Origin: Chimaeribacter coloradensis
GTDB lineage: Bacteria; Pseudomonadota; Gammaproteobacteria; Enterobacterales; Enterobacteriaceae
DNA: 34,673 bases
NCBI RefSeq assembly: GCF_002858715.1
Contig: NZ_PJZH01000033.1
Location: 1 to 34,673 of the forward strand
Reading direction: 5' to 3'
The position numbers were made by a program, and so were the translations under genes. The notes beneath the pieces are model-generated. The model was not told the origin of the DNA. It saw only the letters and a list, made by a program, of their open reading frames with translations, and searched no databases. Shown piece by piece: positions 28,036 through 34,673 of this stretch; the first letter of the stretch is position 1; the number at the start of each line of letters is the position of its first letter.

Positions 28036-29334
28036 TTGGCAGACAATTTAACGGACTCAATGGTGCGCGGCCTAAAAGCTCGCGATTCGGCTTATCAGGT
28101 ATGGGACAAGAGTGGTGAGCGCGGAGCAGGGCGTCTGGGCGTAAAAGTTGAGCCCTCCGGGCAGCGAGTTTTCTACTATCGCTACTACTGGGATGCTAAG
28201 CGCTACTTTATTCAGTTGGGTCGTTATCCTGAAATGTCGTTAGCTCAGGCTCGTCAGCTTGCGAAAGGTTATGCCGGTACGCTGAAGGAAGGGAAGAACC
28301 CTAAGGTCGAAAAGGCTGAACAGGAAATCGCGCTGGAAAAGCAAAAGCGTGCCGAACAGTTAAAGGGCAGCATCGAGCAGCTTATTCAGGGCTACACCAA
28401 CAAAATGCGGGAAGATGGGAAACGGACATGGCAGCAGGTGCTGTACCGTCTGGAAAAAGAAACCTATTCCTTTATCGCCAAAGATACGAAGGCTAACGAA
28501 GTCACACCGCTACATATCAAACAGATTCTGTCCGCTATCATTCAGCGCGGTGCGAGCGTTGAAGCAAACCGTGTCCGCTCTTATCTGATGGCGGCGTTCA
28601 ATTATGGTCTTAAAGCGGATAACGATCCGGCCAACCACCAGCAGAACGTGATGTTTGGGCTTGAGATGAACCCGGTGAGCGTCATCCCTAAACAGTCTGC
28701 AGCAGAGAAAGCTGGAACCAACTGGTTAAAGTTGAATGAGCTGCAACAGCTGATGGGTGAGTTCCCCAAAACGCCAAGCGTCGGCAGCACGGTGAGCTTG
28801 CTGCTTAATTTATGTGTTTATGCTGGTGGTCAGCGCCCGCATGAACTGGCTTCCAGTCGATGGGACGCCGTGAACTGGGAAGAGAAAACTCTATTAATTG
28901 TTGCTGACGTGTCGAAGAACAAGCGCGACCATTTGGTACCGCTAACGGACTCAGCTGTGGAAATTCTGGAAAAGTTGAAGAAGGAAAATATTAACGATAG
29001 TCCGTTCATCTTCCCGCAGCGACTGGATGCGGGTAAGCATCTGCGAACCGACAGTTTTGCACAGGCTATCATCTACTATCGCGAGCATTTCCCTGACAAT
29101 CCGGTGTTTGTTGCAAGGGATTTACGACGAACCTGTAAAACGCTGATGGGCGAAATCGGTGTCTCGAAAGAGCTGCGCGACCGCATTCAAAACCATGCTT
29201 TGCAGGATGTCAGCTCGAAGCACTATGACCGTTATGATTATCTTAGCGAGAAGCGTAAGGCGCTGGAGCTATGGGAACGGCGAGTCAACAGGGTTGAGCA
29301 AGCCACAAGCAATGTGGTTAATTTATTTAGATGA
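28036..29334 (+). CDS. Tyrosine recombinase (island integrase)
   Basis: This is a site-specific tyrosine recombinase of 432 residues. The start is TTG at 28036, preceded by AAGGA about seven bases upstream; no better start is apparent. The N-terminal arm-binding region (RVFYYRYYWDAKRYFIQLGRYPEMSLAQAR) is typical of prophage and island integrases. In the catalytic domain Arg267 is in GGQRPHELASSRW and Lys294 in DVSKNKRDH. The box-II motif is ARDLRRTCKTLMG, with Arg at the position usually His, followed by Arg364. His387 is in QNHALQD, and the nucleophile Tyr397 is in KHYDRYDY. It lies 190 bp from the tRNA att copy and is oriented into the island, so it presumably integrated the element. Confidence 0.93.
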   Translation: MADNLTDSMVRGLKARDSAYQVWDKSGERGAGRLGVKVEPSGQRVFYYRYYWDAKRYFIQLGRYPEMSLAQARQLAKGYAGTLKEGKNPKVEKAEQEIALEKQKRAEQLKGSIEQLIQGYTNKMREDGKRTWQQVLYRLEKETYSFIAKDTKANEVTPLHIKQILSAIIQRGASVEANRVRSYLMAAFNYGLKADNDPANHQQNVMFGLEMNPVSVIPKQSAAEKAGTNWLKLNELQQLMGEFPKTPSVGSTVSLLLNLCVYAGGQRPHELASSRWDAVNWEEKTLLIVADVSKNKRDHLVPLTDSAVEILEKLKKENINDSPFIFPQRLDAGKHLRTDSFAQAIIYYREHFPDNPVFVARDLRRTCKTLMGEIGVSKELRDRIQNHALQDVSSKHYDRYDYLSEKRKALELWERRVNRVEQATSNVVNLFR

Positions 29335-29361
29335 TTGTTTTAGAGAGATCTGGAGGTCCAT

Positions 29362-29786
29362 ATGAGTTTTCATAGTGAAGGGTTATAAGAAGTTGCTTGG
29401 TATCTCTCCCGCTTCGGCAAGGAGAAACCGCCTGCCTTACTGGGCGTTAGTAGCTGGAAAGATGCCTGTGCTCTTTTTTATCCATCTTTCGGGGAGGGTA
29501 AAAACTCAAAGGAGTTTTACAATAGCCTAAAAAATTGTAGAGATCGCTTCGATTCTTGGCTAAGCGATATAAGGGTTGGTTGGCGAAATGAAGATAGATC
29601 ACCTCGCGAACTACCCGCCGCTTACAAAGCAGCAATGGAGAGAATGGAAAAGCTCACTACAGAGCAGGTTGAGGAAAAATACTGTCCTACATAGCAGCGG
29701 AGGATATTTATGAAGAAGGGAGGGACATTCAGGCAATAAAATCTGATTTAAGCCTTGATGACACCACTCGCAAGCAATTGTGTCCT
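29362..29786 (+). pseudogene. Decayed gene of unknown function after the integrase
   Basis: An ATG at 29362 has an excellent Shine-Dalgarno (GGAGG, five bases upstream) but reaches a TAA stop at codon 9 (29386-29388). The same frame then stays open for 101 codons to a TAG at 29692. Its protein-like sequence includes VAWYLSRFGKEKPPALLGVS and ELPAAYKAAMERMEKLT. Just before that stop, the frame shifted by one base continues as YIAAEDIYEEGRDIQAIKSD. One missing base in the A run near 29674-29679 would join the two parts. This is a gene with a nonsense mutation, a frameshift and a lost 3' end. I do not recognise the family. It converges on the remnant at 29788-30111. Confidence 0.65.
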
Positions 29787-29787
29787 G

Positions 29788-30111
29788 CCACCAGATGGTG
29801 GTTATCTGTTCACGCTTGGTTCTGACGCTGATATTGCTGGCACAAAGAAACAGTAGCCAAAGCATTTCTGCAGTGAGCTATTTCGCTTCTGGAGAGACGC
29901 TGGCCAGCTGTTCTTTAAGGCGATGCATAAAGTTGCCTTCAAGCTCTAGCTGGCTGTTGACCACATCGCGCTCAATTTCGACCAGATGCTGACTGTCCCA
30001 CAGGTTTTTATTGCTGAAAAGTGAACCGCCATTAATCAGGCAACGTTGCCGCCATTCACTGGCTGCTTCTAAAATTTGGTCTACTTGTTCTTCACCGGTA
30101 TAGCGGCTCAT
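29788..30111 (-). pseudogene. Truncated McrB-like AAA+ ATPase N-terminus
   Basis: The frame starts at ATG 30111 (AAGGA seven bases upstream), 39 bp after the zorD stop, and reads MSRYTGEEQVDQILEAASEW for 77 codons to an amber TAG at 29878-29880. The same frame continues as LTAEMLWLLFLCASNISVRT and KREQITTIW, then loses sense at about 29788. The pattern (AAEMLW, S-N-I, KRE-I-TIW) resembles the N-terminal domain of McrB-type restriction ATPases. That comparison is from memory and only moderately certain. The amber codon is one change from CAG. The AAA+ module and any partner nuclease gene are missing, so the gene is dead or at most makes a 77-residue stub. Confidence 0.6.
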
Positions 30112-30150
30112 CCTTGTTATCCTTTTTTAAATACTGAGAAAATTACGAAG

Positions 30151-33100
30151 CTAACTGATTCGATATGATCCATCGTCCATTCGTTTGCCATCAGTTTCAG
30201 CATCTCTTTCAAACATCATACGGATGCTTGTTTCTAAAATATCTCCACTCGCCTCAGACTTGTCTTTTCTTAAAGCTGCCTGTAGCTGTGAGATGTCACC
30301 GGCACTGTCACCCATTGGCCAGAGGGCCGCTCGCGCTAAGCTTCGTTTGCGTGACATAAGCCCTTGGAGTAAACAGTCGAAAGAGTGTTCCTGATAGCCA
30401 GCATGTATGGCCATTGGCATATGGATTTGGACTGGGTGCTGCTGGCCGATACGATGTACACGGTCATTACATTGCTCTTCAACAGCAGGGTTCCACCACC
30501 GAGACAGGTGAATGACATGTGTTGCGGCAGTCAACGTTAAACCCGTTCCGGCTGCTTTAGGGCCGAGCACCAGCAAGTCAAAGCCACCATCTTGCTCAAG
30601 ATGGCGCTGGAATCGGCGCACAATAGCCTGACGCTTCTGAATGGGCGTGTCGCCGTTAATATGATCAATATGCTTAAGCCCGAATTCCTGGCGAGCCAGT
30701 TCCATAAATCGGAACTGCATCTTGCGGTGTTCGATGAAAACCAGAACCCGCTCACCTTTTGCTTTAATGCGATGCAGAATCTCAAAGCATGCATTTAGAC
30801 GAGCAGATGCATCGATAAAACTCTGATTGTCGCCGCTCATTTCCATGGCCGGATGTACTGAAACGCCGCGGATATGCTGCAGCATTTTAAGTGCAGCGCC
30901 GGGACCGCCCTGAGAAAGTTTTAACCGGGCTGTTTCGTAGGCAATCGCTTGTCCTTCCGGCATCAGGCGCGGATGAAGAAAGCGTGTTTTTGCAGGCAGC
31001 TCTTTCGCAACATTTTCTTTTAAACGGCGAAACGCTAAAGGTGGCAGTTGATTGCGAGGTTCAAAGACTTGCTGATAGAGCTGAAGCATATTCTGTTCAT
31101 CAGGTTCGCTATACAGGCTGTTGAAATTACGCAACGTATCCAGAGAACCAGGGGCCAATTGATCCATGACCGCCCATAGATCGGCCGTGGTATTTTCAAT
31201 CGGTGTGCCTGTCAGGCCAATTCGATAGTCAGCATTGACGGCGCGGGCGGCGCGGGCTCGTAGCGAGTCAGGATTTTTGACCGCCTGTATTTCATCAAAT
31301 ACCACGGCCGAGAAATGGATCTTCGCAAAAGAGTGCTGGTAATTAGTCAGCGTTGTATAGGTCGTTAATATCCAGAAACGATGGCCTTTTCCCTCCCTGA
31401 TTGACTCATGCAACTGCTGAAAATTCAGTAAGGTACTGCCATCTTTTGTCTCGACACCTTTAGCATCGAAATTTTTATACTGGCTTAGCGATGAACCATA
31501 GAGCGGAAGCAACTGACCAAGCTTTTTGTTATCAGTATGTTGCTCGACCTCCGCTTTCCAGTTTTCCAGCAATGAGGTTGGGGCAACAATAAGTATTGGC
31601 CCGCGCTCTTTATTGCTGGCAGTGCTGACGTTATTGTTCTCTTTCAACCAGCGTAGAAATGCGATGGTTTGAAGTGACTTACCTAAGCCTTGCTCATCTG
31701 CATTCAAAATGCCTGGCATGCCTGACTTCCATGATGAAAGCTGCAAGCTAAAGCTCTCCAGCTGATGCGGCCGCAATGCTGTTTTAACGCCCGCGGGAAG
31801 TTGCTCATCAATAAATACAGGACGTTCTCTAAGGTCAGGCTGCCAGAACAGCTCCTCAAAGTTGTCTTTGGTATCCAGGATCACCGTAGCGGGGGGGAGG
31901 CCATTAAATGCAGACGTATCTTCAATGTCTGTTGTTTCCGCTGAACCTTCTATCTCTTTTAGATCAGCTAAACGCTTTTCAAGCGCGCGCAATGTCTCTT
32001 CTATGGCTTTAACAGGATGAGACGCGACTTCAACTTCATCCTGAGATGCATCAATGGCATTACGCAACTGATCGCAGACGCTTGCCAGCGCCTGGCTATC
32101 CATCGCAGCGATAATGTTGGTCAGGGCATCAGGGATTACCTCAGGCAACCAGTCCGTTTCTCTAGTCATGGGCGCAGAAACAACACCTTTTCGGTAATGC
32201 AAAATCCCTTTAACACGTTCAGAATATTCAACGGTTTCGACAAATGCGGGACCTGCTGCAGCTTCAATTGCTTCTTCTTCACCCACATCGTCGAGCCCGT
32301 CCAGCTTGCCCGATTGCCTTAAGTATTTTTCAACAGCACTGGTAATCGCAGGACGTGGGTTTTCAATGAAAGCGCGTCGTTCCTCAGGTGAAGACTTTTG
32401 CTTCTTCACCATGACATCAAGAATGGGACGAGCGCTGCGGTCAATGACCAGATAATTGCCTTCGCCAACACGGTAAGCGGAAAGCGCTCCTTGAGTTCTG
32501 ACACGTTGTTGGAACCGACGTAACGTTTGTTCACTTAGCTCACCTGCAGCTTCTCTAACCGCTTCTCCGCTGCTTTCCAGTTCTTCCACGTTCTTACCGG
32601 AAAAAGGGACGATTTCGAAATCATCAGCATCATTTGAGCTGATGGAAACAGAAAAACGATCGGCAATGCGGACTTCTAAACCTTGCATAAAGTCGGTCAG
32701 CGAGACACGAACAGCGTTGATTTCATTGCCCATTTGCACACCAGGATCAAGGGCCTGGCGGAAGCGCGCCAGCGATTCCCAGTCCGAAGCTTCCCCGCCT
32801 CCGGGCGTAAAGTTTTCGGCAACTTCAACAGCTTCCATCATCCACAATGGCAGCCGGCGTAATCCCTGGGATGTGGCTAAAATTGAGCCGGTTCGGCGTG
32901 GTATCTGGCGAACACCATTACGTAGCCATTCATGCTGTAAACGAAAAGTATCGCTCCCGAGTGAGCCTTCGATGTCCGTTTTCAATGTCAGATCGACGAG
33001 AGGAGGCAGACCCAAAGCTTGTGCTGTTTCGGCATCCAGACGGCCTGCCAACTGATGACTCATTACGATAGTGTCATCACTTATAGTTAAAGGCTCTCCA

Positions 33101-33279
33101 AATTCTTCTGCCAGCGCTTTCAGATCTGCGATGGCGAAAGCTAAGGCGCGATCCTTCTGTGTCAGACCAGATAAAGTCGTGGGCTGTTGTCTTTTAAACA
33201 GGCGATTAACGAAGCTCTGTTTTTCTTCAGCAATATTAAGGGTAATCGCCTTTGCATTATGATTGAAGGTAAAAGTCAT
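30151..33279 (-). CDS. zorD: Zorya system SNF2-type helicase ZorD
   Basis: This 1042-residue protein has an N-terminal region of about 490 residues without obvious motifs, then a SNF2-family helicase core. Walker A is at 526-535 (NADEQGLGKS), motif II at 662-665 is DEIQ, motif III is GLTGTP (688-693), and motifs V-VI run from about 906 to 946 (AAGTGLTLTAATHVIHLSRWWNPAVEEQ...DRVHRIGQ). ZorD in characterised type I Zorya degrades or processes phage DNA after the ZorAB motor senses infection. Assignment as zorD rests on this architecture plus the 4-bp ATGA overlap with zorC. The core motifs are complete, so the enzyme should be active. Confidence 0.87.
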   Translation of the reverse strand: MTFTFNHNAKAITLNIAEEKQSFVNRLFKRQQPTTLSGLTQKDRALAFAIADLKALAEEFGEPLTISDDTIVMSHQLAGRLDAETAQALGLPPLVDLTLKTDIEGSLGSDTFRLQHEWLRNGVRQIPRRTGSILATSQGLRRLPLWMMEAVEVAENFTPGGGEASDWESLARFRQALDPGVQMGNEINAVRVSLTDFMQGLEVRIADRFSVSISSNDADDFEIVPFSGKNVEELESSGEAVREAAGELSEQTLRRFQQRVRTQGALSAYRVGEGNYLVIDRSARPILDVMVKKQKSSPEERRAFIENPRPAITSAVEKYLRQSGKLDGLDDVGEEEAIEAAAGPAFVETVEYSERVKGILHYRKGVVSAPMTRETDWLPEVIPDALTNIIAAMDSQALASVCDQLRNAIDASQDEVEVASHPVKAIEETLRALEKRLADLKEIEGSAETTDIEDTSAFNGLPPATVILDTKDNFEELFWQPDLRERPVFIDEQLPAGVKTALRPHQLESFSLQLSSWKSGMPGILNADEQGLGKSLQTIAFLRWLKENNNVSTASNKERGPILIVAPTSLLENWKAEVEQHTDNKKLGQLLPLYGSSLSQYKNFDAKGVETKDGSTLLNFQQLHESIREGKGHRFWILTTYTTLTNYQHSFAKIHFSAVVFDEIQAVKNPDSLRARAARAVNADYRIGLTGTPIENTTADLWAVMDQLAPGSLDTLRNFNSLYSEPDEQNMLQLYQQVFEPRNQLPPLAFRRLKENVAKELPAKTRFLHPRLMPEGQAIAYETARLKLSQGGPGAALKMLQHIRGVSVHPAMEMSGDNQSFIDASARLNACFEILHRIKAKGERVLVFIEHRKMQFRFMELARQEFGLKHIDHINGDTPIQKRQAIVRRFQRHLEQDGGFDLLVLGPKAAGTGLTLTAATHVIHLSRWWNPAVEEQCNDRVHRIGQQHPVQIHMPMAIHAGYQEHSFDCLLQGLMSRKRSLARAALWPMGDSAGDISQLQAALRKDKSEASGDILETSIRMMFERDAETDGKRMDDGSYRIS

Positions 33280-34601
33280 GACAGATACTCAATTTGTTCG
33301 CGCACTCTATCTTGCCAACCGCTGAAGTGTGGAATCGCAACAGGATTAGGCAGCATGCGGATATGTTCGCAATCGTAGGTCAATTTAAACAGTTCAGGCG
33401 CTTTTTTATTATCACTGCTAAAAATATGCACTTTGTAGTTGTGTGAGCCTTCAACCACAATGCAATGTCCAATTTTCAGAATAAGCAATGAGGTATTTTT
33501 TCGGCTGCCAGCAACTTGCCGTCCGAAGGTAAAAGTCGCGCTTTCCCGCATAGTTTTTTTTATCGATCTGGCCCGCATATCGGCTTCTGCACTGAAAGCC
33601 ACCCATGCTGAATCAATTCTGCCCTGATGGTATAAGTTAAGCCAGAACTTGCGCCGAGGTTCCCACATATGGCTGTCTTCAACGTCTGAAACTACATCTA
33701 AAAAGAACAGAATATTCTCACGTGTCAGCCAGTTTATAATTAAATTTCGGCAAGCTTCATCTACGCTTCCCCATACGCCGCCTCGACTCAAGCGCGGATC
33801 TTCGTACCAGTCCACCAGCGTTTCGGTCAGATAGCGAGAAAGTTCTTCGTCAGGTTGTGTATGCAACCAGTGTGATAACAGTGCGTTGATGGCTTCCGCT
33901 GCACCATTCATCAAAGCGCCACTTCTGCCCTCGGGTTTGAGCCAGGCAAGCAGCTTCTCAATAGCAGGTCTTTCATTCAATCCAGGCGCCAGTAATGCTA
34001 TATAGGCCAGATGAGCGTGCGACATTAAACCGGGATCGTGCGGGCGTGTAATGCCAAACTGTTTAAGCTCTTTCCAGGGCGAATTCATTGCCACCATTTT
34101 CTCTGCTAAAACCTGATGTGCCTGGTTAGCATCAAAGAATTCGGGTAGTTGCCCGACAATATCCTTCCACTTATCGCTCATATGTTCGCTGGCGATATCA
34201 AGGCAGTTTTTAATTTTGATTGTATGTGCTGAACCCGGTTCATAACTACGGATATAGGCCGATATCATTGCAGAAATAAAGGGCGCCGACTCTGTAACAA
34301 TGGTTTCCCGCAGATAAAACTCTTGCAGCACCGCAAACTCGCCCTGATCTCTGAATTGTTTATCAAAAACAATCGGTGCGCCTGAACAGATAAAGGACAT
34401 CTTTACATCATCCCATTCCCAGCGCTCTACATGATCAAGCAGCTTGCGTAACATCTTTTCGCGATCGCGATCGGCAATCTCCTTGACGACATCGGGCCAG
34501 CGCTCATGAATGGCTTGGATCTTTACCGTTAAACTTTTTGATACAGCTATTGCTGGCTTTGAGAGGGCTACCGGCTTCTGAAAAACATCGCTCAATTTCA
34601 T
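33276..34601 (-). CDS. zorC: Zorya system protein ZorC (EH_signature family)
   Basis: This is a 441-residue soluble, Trp- and Arg-rich protein with no signal peptide or membrane segment. I call it ZorC because it sits between a gene ending like zorB and a ZorD-type helicase, with ATGA overlaps on both sides. Its content also fits the EH_signature domain that defines ZorC, for example ARSIKKTMRESATFTFGRQV near the C-terminus. In type I Zorya, ZorC acts with ZorD downstream of the motor and is needed for anti-phage defence. I cannot verify the domain without a profile search. Confidence 0.78.
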   Translation of the reverse strand: MKLSDVFQKPVALSKPAIAVSKSLTVKIQAIHERWPDVVKEIADRDREKMLRKLLDHVERWEWDDVKMSFICSGAPIVFDKQFRDQGEFAVLQEFYLRETIVTESAPFISAMISAYIRSYEPGSAHTIKIKNCLDIASEHMSDKWKDIVGQLPEFFDANQAHQVLAEKMVAMNSPWKELKQFGITRPHDPGLMSHAHLAYIALLAPGLNERPAIEKLLAWLKPEGRSGALMNGAAEAINALLSHWLHTQPDEELSRYLTETLVDWYEDPRLSRGGVWGSVDEACRNLIINWLTRENILFFLDVVSDVEDSHMWEPRRKFWLNLYHQGRIDSAWVAFSAEADMRARSIKKTMRESATFTFGRQVAGSRKNTSLLILKIGHCIVVEGSHNYKVHIFSSDNKKAPELFKLTYDCEHIRMLPNPVAIPHFSGWQDRVREQIEYLS

Positions 34602-34673
34602 AGCGCGCTCCTCTTCAGGGGCTCGATGAGACTCTTGCGGATGTTTTCAATTTCCGCTGCATTAGCTGGTGTA
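34598..34673 (-). CDS. zorB: C-terminal end of ZorB (partial)
   Basis: A minus-strand frame enters from the window edge, encodes TPANAAEIENIRKSLIEPLK and then RSAL, and ends in TGA at 34598-34600, overlapping the zorC ATG by 4 bp. ZorB is a MotB/OmpA-like stator subunit of the Zorya motor, and only its last 24 residues are visible here. The call rests on gene order and translational coupling, not on motifs. Confidence 0.6.
   Translation of the reverse strand, partial: TPANAAEIENIRKSLIEPLKRSAL

Noticed and set aside
29611-29865. An 84-codon minus-strand gene starting at an internal ATG
   Set aside because: Its first 25 codons are the continuation of the McrB-like remnant after an amber codon. 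The rest is antisense to the plus-strand pseudogene and lacks protein-like character.

Overview
The window looks like an Enterobacterales chromosome, GC-rich and plausibly Serratia, Rahnella or a related genus. The evidence is a run of genes with E. coli-like lengths and motifs: nrdD-nrdG, treR-treB-treC, alx, ygjR, ygjP, rlmG, fadH and bglX. A convergent rpfF/rpfR pair of the kind found in Cronobacter, Burkholderia and Serratia is also present. Genus is inferred from gene content, not from any search.

Bases 1-5268: the C-terminal end of an unrecognised protein with a terminator, a low-GC RcsB-like regulator, the anaerobic ribonucleotide reductase operon nrdD-nrdG behind two NrdR boxes, and an NAD-dependent epimerase-like gene. 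Bases 5273-9576: the trehalose locus, with the treB-treC operon behind a TreR operator and a CRP-like site, and treR upstream of it. Bases 9917-12343: an exported GH20 beta-hexosaminidase with an insertion in its catalytic domain.

Bases 12397-19225: the conserved block alx (with its yybP-ykoY manganese riboswitch), a class I glutamine amidotransferase, ygjR, ygjP, rlmG and fadH. Bases 19485-23529: a signalling cluster made of an RcsB-like regulator that lacks the phosphoacceptor Asp, the DSF-type fatty-acid signal synthase rpfF, and its PAS-GGDEF-EAL receptor rpfR, convergent with rpfF. Bases 23761-27736: bglX, a short-chain dehydrogenase, and a divergent TetR-type repressor that probably controls the dehydrogenase.

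From about 27800 to the right end the composition falls and a genomic island begins. Its left boundary is a 47-bp copy of the 3' part of a tRNA-Ile2 (CAU, ileX-type) gene, cut at the anticodon loop and followed by a tyrosine recombinase. The cargo seen here is two decayed, convergent gene remnants joined at a deletion scar, one of them resembling the N-terminus of an McrB-like AAA+ ATPase. Next come zorD, zorC and the last codons of zorB on the minus strand. These are the effector half of a type I Zorya anti-phage system, whose motor genes zorA and zorB must lie beyond base 34673. This defence island is the most notable part of the window.
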